Below are positions 24,073 to 33,310 of a stretch of DNA of 58,259 nucleotides, one piece after another. The translations under genes were made by a program, and so were the position numbers. The stretch is from Pseudomonas morbosilactucae (GTDB lineage Bacteria; Pseudomonadota; Gammaproteobacteria; Pseudomonadales; Pseudomonadaceae), in assembly GCF_023241715.1 (NCBI RefSeq), contig NZ_JALQCW010000067.1, positions 1 through 58,259 on the forward strand. Direction: 5' to 3'. The notes beneath the pieces were generated by a model. The model was not told the DNA's origin and did no database searches. It worked only from the letters and a program-made list of their open reading frames with translations. Each line of letters starts with the position of its first letter. The first letter of the stretch is position 1.

Positions 24073-24864
24073 TTAACCGGGAAACGCCTGTACCGCGCCA
24101 GCACCCTGCCATAACACGGGCAAGACCTGGGCGAAGTGCTGCACATTGCCACTGGTCCAGAAGCGAGTGTCACGTACAGGACCTGAAGCCAGTAGCCCAC
24201 GCTCGTCCAGCAAGCGCTGGAGTTGCCGCGCCACTGCAGCGCCGGTGTCGATCAGGCTGATATCGTCGGCCAGCATCTGCTTGAGCAAAGGCTTGAGGAA
24301 GGGATAGTGGGTGCAGCCCAGGATGATGGTGTCGCAACCGGCGGCCAGCAACGGCTCCACATAGCCTTGCAATAGCCCGCGCAGGACCGGGCTGTGCAAG
24401 TCGCCGTCTTCGATCCGCTCCACCAACCCCGGGCAAGGTTGGGTGATGACTTTCACATCGGTGGCGAAACGATCAAGCAAGGCGGCGAACTTGGCGCTCT
24501 GCAAGGTGCCGGTGGTGGCCAGCACGCCAACCACGCCGCTGCGGGTAGCCGCAGCCGCCGGCTTGACCGCCGGCTCCATGCCGACGATGGGCCAATCGGG
24601 GTAATCACGACGTAAATCGGCCACCCCGGCCACCGTGGCGGTATTGCACGCCAGCACCAGGGCCTTGGCGCCTTGCTGGTGAAAAAAGCGCGCCATCACG
24701 CTGCAACGCTCGCGGATGAATTCAGGGGATTTTTCGCCGTAGGGAATGTGCCCGCAATCACCGAAATACAACAACGATTCCTGAGGCAGGCGTTGCTGAA
24801 TTTCGGCCAGCACCGACAGGCCGCCAACGCCGGAATCGAAAACGCCGATGGGCGCTTCACCCAT
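24073..24864 (-). CDS. murI: Glutamate racemase
   Basis: This 263-residue enzyme makes D-glutamate for peptidoglycan. The two catalytic cysteines are Cys73 in ACNTAT and Cys184 in LGCTHYP. The N-terminal FDSGVGGLSVL (residues 9-19) and FGDCGHIPYGEKS segments are also diagnostic. The start at 24864 gives the canonical MGEAPIGVFDSG N-terminus; it overlaps moeB by eight bases, so it is translationally coupled. It is the last gene of the hemA-prfA-prmC-moeB-murI block. Confidence 0.95.
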   Translation of the reverse strand: MGEAPIGVFDSGVGGLSVLAEIQQRLPQESLLYFGDCGHIPYGEKSPEFIRERCSVMARFFHQQGAKALVLACNTATVAGVADLRRDYPDWPIVGMEPAVKPAAAATRSGVVGVLATTGTLQSAKFAALLDRFATDVKVITQPCPGLVERIEDGDLHSPVLRGLLQGYVEPLLAAGCDTIILGCTHYPFLKPLLKQMLADDISLIDTGAAVARQLQRLLDERGLLASGPVRDTRFWTSGNVQHFAQVLPVLWQGAGAVQAFPG

Positions 24865-25612
24865 GGTGCGACCCACAGACGCTGCAGCCTGGGTCGCGCT
24901 TGACCCGCAACTCGCGAAAGCGCGTGCCCAAGGCATCGATCAGCAACAGGCGGCCCACCAGCGGTTCACCGAACCCAGCCAGCAGCTTTAGCGCCTCCAA
25001 GGCTTGCAGGCTGCCGACCAGGCCCACCAAGGGGCCCAGTACGCCGGCTTCGCTGCAAGTCAGTTCGGCCTCGCTGCCATGCCCGTACAGACAGTGGTAG
25101 CAGGGGCTTTCCGGGCGCCGTGGATCGAACACCGACAGTTGCCCTTCCAGGCGAATCGCCGCGCCGCTGACCAAGGGTTTGCCCGCCGCCACACAGGCGG
25201 CGTTGACCGACTCACGGGTGGTGAAGTTATCGCTGCAATCAAGCACCAGGTCCACGGCGGCCACCGCGGCGGCCAGGGAATCCTCATCCAACGCAGTGCG
25301 CCTTGGCAGCAACTGGATCTGCGGGTTGAGGGCGCTCAAGCGCGCCATGGCCGAGTCGACCTTGCTCATGCCGACGCTGGCGGTGTCGTGAATGATCTGA
25401 CGTTGCAGGTTGGTCAGGTCGACGCTGTCGAAATCCGCCAAGTGCAGCTCGCCCACCCCCGCGGCCGCCAGGTACAACGCGACCGGCGCGCCGAGGCCGC
25501 CGAGACCGACGATCAGCACCCGGCTGTTTTTCAGGCGCAACTGACCTTCGATGTCGACGTGCTGCAACAGAATCTGCCGGCTATAGCGCAACAGCTCCTG
25601 ATCGTTCAGCAC
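24857..25612 (-). CDS. moeB: Molybdopterin-synthase adenylyltransferase
   Basis: This 251-residue E1-like enzyme activates the C-terminus of MoaD by adenylation for molybdopterin synthesis. The ATP-binding GLGGLG is at 36-41, with NLQRQIIH following. Structural zinc cysteines lie in SPCYHCLYG and GCSVCG. It has no C-terminal rhodanese domain. It overlaps prmC by seven bases upstream and murI by eight bases downstream. In some genera the same protein is called HesA/MoeB/ThiF; the MoeB assignment rests on conserved synteny with hemA-prfA-prmC. Confidence 0.92.
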   Translation of the reverse strand: MLNDQELLRYSRQILLQHVDIEGQLRLKNSRVLIVGLGGLGAPVALYLAAAGVGELHLADFDSVDLTNLQRQIIHDTASVGMSKVDSAMARLSALNPQIQLLPRRTALDEDSLAAAVAAVDLVLDCSDNFTTRESVNAACVAAGKPLVSGAAIRLEGQLSVFDPRRPESPCYHCLYGHGSEAELTCSEAGVLGPLVGLVGSLQALEALKLLAGFGEPLVGRLLLIDALGTRFRELRVKRDPGCSVCGSHHG

Positions 25613-26436
25613 GGCAGGCGCCCCAGGCTGATGCGTTCATGGCCACCGAGGTCAACGCGGCTGTGAACCTCGATAAAGCCTTGGCTGAGCAGCAGGTCAC
25701 GCACGGCCACGGCCTGATCGTAGCCATGTTCGAGCATCAACCAGCCGCCCGCCGCAAGGTGCTGCGGCGCCTGGGCAATGATCAGGCGCAGATCGTCCAG
25801 GCCGTCATGACCGGCGACCAGGGCGCTTTCAGGTTCGAAGCGCACATCACCGGCCGCCAGATGGGGATCGGCGGCCGCAATGTAGGGCGGGTTGCTGACA
25901 ATCAACTGATAACGCTGGCCCTGCAAGGCGCCGAACCAGTGGCTGTTGAGCACGCTGACGTTATGCAACTGCAGGCGCTGGCGATTGCGCTCGGCCAGGG
26001 CCACGGCTTCCAGCACACGATCCACCGCCGTGACATTCCAGGCCGGACGCTCGCTGGCCAAGGCCAGGGCAATCGCACCGCTGCCGGTGCCCAGGTCCAG
26101 CACCTTGGCCGGGGTCGCCGGCAACAGATCCAGGGCTGTTTCCACCAGCAACTCGGTGTCCGGCCGCGGGATCAGGGTGTGGGGCGCCACTTCCAGATCA
26201 AGCTTCCAGAACCCCTGTTGGCCGAGGATGTAGGCCACCGGCTCGCCGGAGCGGCGGCGTTGCAGGTACTCGGCGAACACCAGCGCGGCCTCGCTGGGCA
26301 CGATGCGCTCGGGCCAGGTGTGGAGAAAACTACGGGACTTGCCTAGGGCAGCCGCCAGCAGCAGCTCGGCGTCCAGGCGGGCGGTCGGGGAATCAGGCAA
26401 CTCGGCTGCGCGCAGCAGGCTGGCAATGATGGTCAT
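25606..26436 (-). CDS. prmC: Peptide chain release factor N5-glutamine methyltransferase
   Basis: This 276-residue SAM methyltransferase modifies the Gln of the GGQ motif in release factors 1 and 2. The NPPY motif is at 182-185 (IVSNPPYIA), and the SAM motif is VLDLGTGSGAIALAL at about 112-126. An N-terminal helical domain recognises the release factor. Its ATG follows directly after the TAA of prfA, with no bases between, so enzyme and substrate are coupled. Confidence 0.95.
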   Translation of the reverse strand: MTIIASLLRAAELPDSPTARLDAELLLAAALGKSRSFLHTWPERIVPSEAALVFAEYLQRRRSGEPVAYILGQQGFWKLDLEVAPHTLIPRPDTELLVETALDLLPATPAKVLDLGTGSGAIALALASERPAWNVTAVDRVLEAVALAERNRQRLQLHNVSVLNSHWFGALQGQRYQLIVSNPPYIAAADPHLAAGDVRFEPESALVAGHDGLDDLRLIIAQAPQHLAAGGWLMLEHGYDQAVAVRDLLLSQGFIEVHSRVDLGGHERISLGRLPC

Positions 26437-27519
26437 TTACTCACCCAAAGCCGCAAGTTGGTCCGCCTGGTACTCGGCCAGCAACGGTTCGATCACCGCT
26501 TCGACGCCACCGGCGAGGATTTCATCCAGGGAATACAGGGTCAGGTTGACCCGATGGTCGGTGACCCGGCCCTGGGGAAAGTTGTAAGTGCGAATCCGCT
26601 CGGAACGGTCACCGGAACCCACCAGCAACTTGCGCTCGCTGGCGATGGCGTTGGCCGCGGCGCTGGTCTGCTGGTCATTCAGTTTGGCCGACAGCCAGGA
26701 CATGGCCCGGGCACGGTTCTTGTGCTGGGAGCGCTCTTCCTGGCACTCCACCACAATCCCCGTGGGAAGGTGAGTAATGCGGATCGCCGAGTCGGTCTTG
26801 TTCACGTGTTGACCACCGGCGCCCGAGGAGCGATAAGTGTCGACACGCAAGTCCGCCGGGTTGATCTCGATGGCTTCCTGCTCGTCCGGCTCGGGCAATA
26901 CCGCCACGGTACAGGCCGAGGTGTGGATGCGCCCTTGGGATTCAGTGGCCGGGACCCGCTGCACGCGATGGGCACCGGATTCGAACTTGAGCTTGCCGTA
27001 GACGTTGTCGCCTTCGACCCGGGCAATGACTTCTTTATAGCCGCCGTGTTCGCCCTCGTTTTCCGAGAGGATCTCCAGGCGCCACCCACGACGCTCGGCG
27101 TAGCGCGAATACATGCGGAACAGGTCGCCGGAGAAGATCGCCGCCTCGTCACCACCGGTGCCGGCGCGGATTTCCAGGAACACGTTGCGCCCGTCATTGG
27201 GGTCCTTGGGCAGCAGCATGCGTTGCAGCGTGCTTTCCAGTTCCAACAATTGCTCTTTGGCTTCGCGGACTTCTTCCACGGCCATTTCCCGCATGTCCGG
27301 GTCGCTGTCCTTGAGCAGCGCCTGGGCGCCTTCAAGGTCAGACTGCACCTTGAGCACCTGTTTATAGGCGGCGACGATCGGCTCGACTTCGGCGTATTCC
27401 TTGGAATAGGCGCGGAATTTGGTCTGATCGGAGATGACTTCGCCATCGCCGAGCAAGGCGGTCAATTCCTCGAAACGGTCCTGGAGAATGTCCAGCTTAT
27501 TGAGCAGTGACGCTTTCAT
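26437..27519 (-). CDS. prfA: Peptide chain release factor 1
   Basis: This 360-residue factor ends translation at UAA and UAG. The tripeptide anticodon PAT is at 190-192, and the GGQ peptidyl-tRNA hydrolysis motif is at 235-237 (SSGAGGQHVNKTDS). Domain I is the N-terminal coiled coil that binds near L11. Length matches E. coli RF1. It overlaps hemA by four bases and abuts prmC. Confidence 0.97.
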   Translation of the reverse strand: MKASLLNKLDILQDRFEELTALLGDGEVISDQTKFRAYSKEYAEVEPIVAAYKQVLKVQSDLEGAQALLKDSDPDMREMAVEEVREAKEQLLELESTLQRMLLPKDPNDGRNVFLEIRAGTGGDEAAIFSGDLFRMYSRYAERRGWRLEILSENEGEHGGYKEVIARVEGDNVYGKLKFESGAHRVQRVPATESQGRIHTSACTVAVLPEPDEQEAIEINPADLRVDTYRSSGAGGQHVNKTDSAIRITHLPTGIVVECQEERSQHKNRARAMSWLSAKLNDQQTSAAANAIASERKLLVGSGDRSERIRTYNFPQGRVTDHRVNLTLYSLDEILAGGVEAVIEPLLAEYQADQLAALGE

Positions 27520-28793
27520 TGCGGGGTTTTATCCGAAGGGCCCTCTCCGAGGGCAAAGAGTTCTTGGGCCATGGCCAGCGCATCGAGGCGGCCTTCGGCG
27601 GACAGCTTTTTCAACTGCACGCTCGGCGCGTGCAGCAATTTGTTGGTCAGGCCACGGGCCAGTTGCACCAGCACGTCCTCGGCGCTCGCTCCATTGGCCA
27701 GCAGGCGCTGGGCCTTTTGCAATTCTTCGTCGCGCAAGCGCTCGCTCTGTTGGCGGTAGGCCTTGAGCACATCAACCGCCGCCAGCTCGCGCAGGCGCAC
27801 CATGAAATCTTCGGCGCCGATGGTCACCAGCTCTTCGGCGGCCTGGGCAGCACCCTGGCGGCTCTTGAGGTTTTCCGCGACCACTTCGTGGAGGTCGTCG
27901 ACGGTGTAGAGATAAACGTCGTCCAACTCGCCGACTTCTGGCTCGATATCCCGGGGAACAGCGATATCCACCATGAAAATCGGCTTGTGCTTGCGCAGCT
28001 TCAGAGCGCTTTCCACAGCGCCCTTGCCGAGGATCGGCAACTGGCTGGCGGTGGAACTGATGACGATATCGCTGTGCACCAGCTCCTGGGGAATGTCCGA
28101 AAGCAGCACGGCATGGGCACCAAATTGTTCGGCCAGGATGCTGGCCCGCTCCAGGGTTCGGTTGGCCACAACGATACGCTTGACCCCCAGGTCGTGCAGG
28201 TGACGGGCCACCAGGGTAATGGTCTCGCCGGCCCCGATCAGCAAGGCCTGGCTGCGTTGCAGGTCACTGAAAATCTGTTTCGCCAGGCTCACCGCGGCAA
28301 AGGCCACCGATACTGGGTTCTCACCAATGGCGGTGTCCGTGCGCACCTGCTTGGCGGCGCTGAACGTGGCCTGGAACAAGCGACCGAGCAGCGGGCCAAT
28401 GGTGCCGGCTTCCCGAGCCACGGCGTAGGCCGACTTCATTTGCCCGAGGATCTGCGGTTCGCCCAGCACCAGCGAATCCAGCCCGGAGGCGACGCGCATC
28501 ATGTGACGAACTGCCGCATCATCTTCGTGCACATAAGCACTCGAACGCAGCTCATCCAGGCTCAAATGGTGATAATCGGCCAGCCAACGCAGCACGATAT
28601 CCGCCGACAGGTGATCCTGCTCTATATAAAGCTCACTGCGATTGCAGGTGGAGAGGATCGCAGCTTCGCGGCTGTCGGTGAGGCGGCAGAGCTGCTGCAA
28701 GGCCTCAACCAACTGCTCAGGGGTAAAGGCCACGCGCTCGCGGACGTCTACTGAAGCAGTCTTGTGGTTAATACCGAGTGCAAGGAAGGCCAT
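27516..28793 (-). CDS. hemA: Glutamyl-tRNA reductase
   Basis: This 425-residue enzyme reduces glutamyl-tRNA to glutamate-1-semialdehyde, the first committed step of the C5 pathway to haem. The catalytic Cys50 is in LSTCNRSELY. GAGETITLVARHL is the NADPH-binding segment, and the dimerisation helical region is at the C-terminus. The gene heads the operon with prfA, prmC, moeB and murI. It is divergent from the TPR lipoprotein gene across a 183-base region that contains direct repeats. Confidence 0.96.
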   Translation of the reverse strand: MAFLALGINHKTASVDVRERVAFTPEQLVEALQQLCRLTDSREAAILSTCNRSELYIEQDHLSADIVLRWLADYHHLSLDELRSSAYVHEDDAAVRHMMRVASGLDSLVLGEPQILGQMKSAYAVAREAGTIGPLLGRLFQATFSAAKQVRTDTAIGENPVSVAFAAVSLAKQIFSDLQRSQALLIGAGETITLVARHLHDLGVKRIVVANRTLERASILAEQFGAHAVLLSDIPQELVHSDIVISSTASQLPILGKGAVESALKLRKHKPIFMVDIAVPRDIEPEVGELDDVYLYTVDDLHEVVAENLKSRQGAAQAAEELVTIGAEDFMVRLRELAAVDVLKAYRQQSERLRDEELQKAQRLLANGASAEDVLVQLARGLTNKLLHAPSVQLKKLSAEGRLDALAMAQELFALGEGPSDKTPQ

Positions 28794-28976
28794 TCAAGGT
28801 CGCTGATGATGTCGAGAAGCCGACAATTGTCCTACTTCGAAAGATTCAGAACAACCACCGTCGACTATTGTCCTAATAGACGGCCTCTGTTCTGGCTCCC
28901 CGTTGAGTCTCGGTTATGTTTGGCCGAAGGCTTGTGTCATGATGATCCGACCGCAGGTTAGTCGTCCTCTTCCTAT

Positions 28977-30702
28977 ATGAATAGATCTTCCGCGTTGCTC
29001 CTCGCCTTTGTCTTCCTCAGCGGCTGCCAGTCATTGGCTCCCGTTTCGTCGGACGGTACGCCGCCGGTTGAAGGCAGCACTCCAGCCCCTGAAAAGCCCA
29101 AGGTTTATTCTTCCTTCAGTGAAGAAACCGTGTTCAGCCTGCTAAGCGCGGAACTGGCCGGCCAGCGCAATCGCTTCGACATTGCCTTGGACAACTACGT
29201 GACCCAGGCCATCAACACCCAGGACCCGGGCATTTCCGAGCGTGCCTTTCGCATCGCCGAGTACCTGGGCGCTGACCAGGCAGCGCTGGACACCTCGCTG
29301 ATCTGGGCGAAAAAACGCCCCGGACGACCTGGAAGCACAGCGGGCTGCGGCGATTCAACTGGCTCGCGCCGGCCGCTATGACGACTCCATGGTGTATATG
29401 GAGAAAGTCCTGCAGGGCAAGGGCGACACCCATTTCGACTTCCTCGCCTTGTCGGCTGCCGATACCGACCAGGACACCCGCAATGGCCTGGTCAAGAGCT
29501 TCGACCGCTTGCTGGTGAAACACCCGAATAACAGCCAGTTGATTTTCGGCAAGGCCCTGCTGATGCAACAGGACGGCGACGCCAAGGGTGCCCTCACCCT
29601 GTTGGAGCAGAACCCACCGGAAGACGGTGAAGTCGCGCCGCTGTTGTTGCGCGCTCGCCTGCTGCAAAGCCTCGACCGTGGCAAGGAAGCGCTGCCGCTG
29701 CTGGAAAAAAGCATCCGCAAGTACCCGGACGACAAGCGCCTGCGCCTGACCTACGCCCGCATGCTGGTGGAGCAGGACCGCATGGACGACGCCAAGACTC
29801 AGTTCTCGAGTTTGGTGCAGCAGTACCCGGAAGACGACGAACTGCGTTACTCCCTGGCGCTGGTGTGCCTGGAAGCCAAGGCTTGGCAAGAAGCCAAGGG
29901 TTACCTGGAAGACTTGATCGCTCGTGAAAGCCATGTCGATTCGGCCCACCTGAACCTGGGTCGCATCGCAGAAGAGCTCAACGATCCGCAGGGTGCCCTG
30001 GTCGAGTACGCCCAGGTTGGCGCGGGCAACGATTACCTGCCGGCGCAACTGCGCCAGGCCGATATCCTGATGAACAACGGCCGTACCGACGAGGCCGAAA
30101 AGCGCCTGGCCGCTGCCCGCGACGCCCAGCCCGACTACGCCATCCAGTTGTACCTGGTCGAAGCCGAAACCCTCTCGGCCAATGACCAAGGGGATCGCGC
30201 CTGGAAAATCCTCCAACAAGCCCTGCTGCAATACCCGGACGACCTGAACCTGCTTTACACCCGGGCCATGCAGGCGGAAAAGCGCAATGACCTGGCGCAG
30301 ATGGAAAAGGACCTGCGCCTGATCATTAAGCGCGACCCCGACAATGCCATGGCCCTCAACGCCCTGGGCTATACCCTGTCGGACCGCACCACCCGCTATG
30401 CGGAAGCCAAGGAACTGATCGAAAAAGCCCATGAGCTGAACCCGGAAGACCCGGCAGTCCTCGACAGCCTGGGCTGGGTCAACTACCGCCTGGGCAACCT
30501 CGACGAAGCCGAGCGCCTGCTGCGCCAGGCCCTGGAGCGTTTCCCCGACCAGGAAGTGGCTGCACACCTGGGTGAAGTGCTCTGGGCCAATGGCAAGCAA
30601 CGGGAAGCCAGACAGATCTGGAGCAAGTTCCTCAAGGAACAGCCCGACAGCCCTATTTTGCGCAGCACCATCAAGCGCCTGACCGGATCAGAGACCCTTT
30701 AA
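28977..30702 (+). pseudogene. TPR-repeat lipoprotein (PA4667-like), frameshifted as sequenced
   Basis: The protein should be about 574 residues, with signal peptide MNRSSALLLAFVFLSGC ending in a lipobox and then many tetratricopeptide repeats up to the C-terminus (HELNPEDPAVLDSLGWVNYRLG and similar). The reading frame changes at 29310-29315, where six A residues stand after ATCTGGGCG. With five A residues the sequence reads on in the second frame as WAKNAPDDLEAQRAAAIQLA. A single-base insertion in a homopolymer is the simplest cause. Since the codons downstream remain normal, the gene is probably intact in the organism. It starts the lolB-ispE-prs block, with four bases between its stop and lolB. 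Confidence 0.85.
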
Positions 30703-30706
30703 GACC

Positions 30707-31324
30707 ATGTTTTTGCGCCACATTATCGTTTTCAGTTTTATCGCCCTGCTCGCCGGTTGCGCGGGCTTTGGTGCTCGAGAGTCCGTCCAAGGCCAGGGCA
30801 CCCCAACACAATGGCGAGCGCACAAAGAACAGCTGAGCAGCCTCGATGGCTGGCAGATCAACGGAAAAATCGGCATTCGCGCACCCAAGGATTCCGGCAG
30901 TGGCACCCTGTTCTGGCTGCAACGCCAGGATTACTACGACATCCGCCTGTCTGGCCCCCTGGGTCGCGGTGCGGCTCGCTTGACCGGTCGCCCGGGTCAG
31001 GTGTCGCTGGAAGTCGCCAACCAGGGCCGTTTTGACGCCACCACGCCGGAAGCCCTGCTGGAAGAGCAACTGGGCTGGAAGTTGCCAGTGTCTCATTTGG
31101 CCTGGTGGGTGCGTGGGCTGCCTGCGCCGGAGAGCAAAAGCCGCCTGACCTTGAATGGCGATAGCCGCCTGGCCGGTCTCGAACAGGATGGCTGGCAGGT
31201 CGAATACCTGAGTTATGCCGAGCAGAACGGCTATTGGCTGCCGGAGCGAATCAAGCTCCACGGCAGCGACCTTGATGTCACCCTGGTGATCAAGGAATGG
31301 CAACCGCGCAAGCTGGGGCAGTAA
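30707..31324 (+). CDS. lolB: Outer-membrane lipoprotein insertion protein LolB
   Basis: This 205-residue lipoprotein accepts lipoproteins from LolA and inserts them into the outer membrane. The signal peptide FSFIALLAGCAGFG carries a lipobox with Cys near residue 18. The mature domain has WQINGKIGIRAPKDSGSGTLFWLQ and the AWWVRGLPAP motif typical of LolB. It lies in the conserved order lolB-ispE-tRNA-prs and ends five bases before the ispE start. Confidence 0.93.
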   Translation: MFLRHIIVFSFIALLAGCAGFGARESVQGQGTPTQWRAHKEQLSSLDGWQINGKIGIRAPKDSGSGTLFWLQRQDYYDIRLSGPLGRGAARLTGRPGQVSLEVANQGRFDATTPEALLEEQLGWKLPVSHLAWWVRGLPAPESKSRLTLNGDSRLAGLEQDGWQVEYLSYAEQNGYWLPERIKLHGSDLDVTLVIKEWQPRKLGQ

Positions 31325-31328
31325 ATTC

Positions 31329-32179
31329 ATGACTGCTCCACGCCTGACCCTGCCCTCTCCCGCCAAACTCAACCTGATGCTGCATATCCTGGGTCGTCGT
31401 GAGGACGGCTATCACGAATTGCAGACGATCTTTCAGTTTCTCGACTACGGCGATGAAATCACCTTCGCCGTGCGCGATGACGGTGTGATCCAACTGCACA
31501 CCGAATTCCCTGGCGTGCCCCACGACAGCAACCTCATTGTGCGGGCGGCCAAACAACTGCAGGAACAATCCGGCTGTGCGCAGGGCATCGATATCTGGAT
31601 CGATAAGGTCCTGCCCATGGGCGGCGGCATCGGCGCGGCAGTTCAAACGCCGCCACTACATTGCTGGGGCTCAACCACCTTTGGCAGTTGGGGTGGGATG
31701 AAGATCGTCTCGCCACACTGGGCCTGACCCTAGGCGCCGACGTCCCGGTTTTCGTCCGTGGGCATGCCGCTTTTGCCGAGGGCGTGGGAGAGAAACTCAC
31801 CCCTGTGGAACCCGAAGAACCGTGGTATCTGGTGCTGGTGCCGCAAGTCTCTGTTAGTACAGCAGAAATTTTTTCGGATCCGCTGTTGACACGTAACTCC
31901 CCGCCCATTAAAGTGCGCCCCGTTCCCAAGGGAAACAGTCGAAATGACTGCTTGCCGGTTGTTGCAAGGCGTTATCCAGATGTACGTAACGCATTGAATT
32001 TGCTAGGTAAATTTACCGAAGCAAAACTAACCGGCACTGGAAGTTGTGTGTTTGGGGGCTTCCCAAGCAAAGCTGAAGCTGATAAAGTCTCGGCCCTTCT
32101 GACAGAGACCCTTACAGGGTTTGTAGCGAAAGGAAGCAACATTTCAATGTTGCATCGCAAGCTGCAAAGTCTGCTCTAA
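31329..32179 (+). pseudogene. ispE: 4-diphosphocytidyl-2-C-methyl-D-erythritol kinase, frameshifted as sequenced
   Basis: This GHMP kinase phosphorylates CDP-methylerythritol in the MEP isoprenoid pathway. The N-terminal part (LPSPAKLNLMLHILGRREDG) and the C-terminal part (LTGTGSCVFGGFPSKAEADK) are both normal. The frame breaks at the ATP-binding glycine-rich loop near 31635, where ATCGGCGCGGCAG stands in place of an expected ATCGGCGGCGGCAG. One restored G gives the expected GGGIGGGSSNAATTLLGLN loop. The gene is essential in Pseudomonas, so a sequencing deletion is far more likely than a real mutation. The full product would be about 283 residues. The 3' third is AT-richer and contains a promoter for the tRNA and prs genes. 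Confidence 0.9.
31886..31914 (+). promoter_or_regulatory. Sigma-70 promoter inside ispE, likely for tRNA-Gln and prs
   Basis: A perfect -35 TTGACA at 31886-31891 is followed after 17 bases by TAAAGT at 31909-31914 and then by GCGCCCC, a GC-rich discriminator typical of stringently controlled stable-RNA promoters. The -35 codes for part of LLTR in IspE. Its position about 300 bases before the tRNA is a reservation: a leader of this length would have to be processed. Confidence 0.6.
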
Positions 32180-32216
32180 AGGAACCAAGTGCTCGGCACT
32201 TGCAAGCAACAGATAC

Positions 32217-32290
32217 AGGGCGTCGCCAAGCGGTAAGGCAGCAGGTTTTGATCCTGCCATGCGTTGGTTCGAATCCAGCCGCCCCTGCCA
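32217..32290 (+). tRNA. tRNA-Gln (anticodon TTG), probable one-base deletion in the 5' acceptor strand
   Basis: The anticodon arm GCAGG-TTTTGAT-CCTGC gives anticodon TTG, reading CAA. The T-arm contains GGTTCGAATCC, and the 3' end is encoded as CGCCCCTGCCA. The 3' acceptor strand CGCCCCT needs AGGGGCG at the 5' end, but the window has only AGGGCG before TCGCCAAGCGG. One G is missing from the run, so the molecule is 74 rather than 75 bases. This matches the other one-base indels in the window. It lies between ispE and prs, 47 bases before the latter. Confidence 0.88.
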
Positions 32291-32337
32291 TTTTCCTATA
32301 CTCATCCAGGTATACCCTCAGCCTTCAGGTACTGCGC

Positions 32338-33279
32338 GTGTCCAAGATGATGGTCTTTACGGGGAACGCTAACCCCGATCTGGCTCGGCGTGTCGTACGT
32401 CAGCTGCATATCCCTCTCGGTGACATCTCTGTTGGAAAATTTTCCGACGGCGAAATTACTGCCGAGATCAATGAAAATGTCCGCGGTAAAGACGTTTTCA
32501 TTATCCAGCCGACTTGCGCTCCGACCAACGATAACCTGATGGAACTCGTCGTGATGGCTGATGCCTTCCGCCGCTCCTCAGCAACTCGTATCACTGCTGT
32601 TATTCCTTATTTTGGTTATGCCCGTCAGGATCGCCGTCCGCGTTCCGCACGTGTGGCTATCAGCGCGAAAGTGGTTGCTGACATGCTCACCGTTGTCGGC
32701 ATTGACCGTGTTCTCACGGTTGACCTGCATGCTGACCAGATTCAGGGCTTCTTCGATATTCCGGTAGATAACATCTACGGCTCCCCCGTACTGGTGGATG
32801 ACATCGAAGACCAACGCTTCGAGAACCTGATGATCGTGTCCCCGGACATTGGCGGCGTCGTGCGTGCACGTGCCGTGGCCAAGTCCCTGGGCGTGGATCT
32901 CGGGATCATCGACAAGCGCCGTGAGAAAGCCAATCACTCTGAAGTGATGCATATCATCGGTGATGTCGAAGGGCGTACCTGCATTCTGGTCGACGACATG
33001 GTCGATACCGCCGGCACTCTGTGCCACGCGGCCAAGGCCTTGAAAGAGCATGGCGCAGCCAAGGTCTTTGCCTACTGCACACACCCTGTGCTGTCGGGTC
33101 GAGCCATCGAGAACATTGAAAATTCCGTGCTGGACGAGCTGGTGGTGACTAACACCATCCCGCTGTCCGCTGCAGCACAAGCCTGTGCGCGTATCCGCCA
33201 ACTGGATATCGCACCGGTTGTTGCCGAGGCGGTTCGCCGCATCAGCAACGAAGAATCGATCAGTGCGATGTTCCGCTAA
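32338..33279 (+). CDS. prs: Ribose-phosphate pyrophosphokinase
   Basis: This 313-residue enzyme makes PRPP from ribose-5-phosphate and ATP, feeding nucleotide, His and Trp synthesis and the salvage enzymes encoded by hpt and upp here. The start is GTG at 32338, reading (M)SKMMVFTGNAN, with an AGGT ribosome site; ATG at 32347 is an alternative. Signature sequences are DLHADQIQGFFDIPVDN and the PRPP loop VDDMVDTAGTL. It ends in a strong terminator after 30 bases. Codon use is less GC-biased than in neighbours, as expected for a highly expressed gene. Confidence 0.96.
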   Translation: MSKMMVFTGNANPDLARRVVRQLHIPLGDISVGKFSDGEITAEINENVRGKDVFIIQPTCAPTNDNLMELVVMADAFRRSSATRITAVIPYFGYARQDRRPRSARVAISAKVVADMLTVVGIDRVLTVDLHADQIQGFFDIPVDNIYGSPVLVDDIEDQRFENLMIVSPDIGGVVRARAVAKSLGVDLGIIDKRREKANHSEVMHIIGDVEGRTCILVDDMVDTAGTLCHAAKALKEHGAAKVFAYCTHPVLSGRAIENIENSVLDELVVTNTIPLSAAAQACARIRQLDIAPVVAEAVRRISNEESISAMFR

Positions 33280-33310
33280 GGCCCTGCCCTAGCCCAACAT
33301 CTCAATGACG

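Noticed and set aside
28977..30702. Programmed frameshift in the A run of the TPR lipoprotein gene
   Set aside because: The run lacks a known slippery context followed by a stimulatory structure, and similar one-base indels occur in several other genes, so sequence error is simpler.
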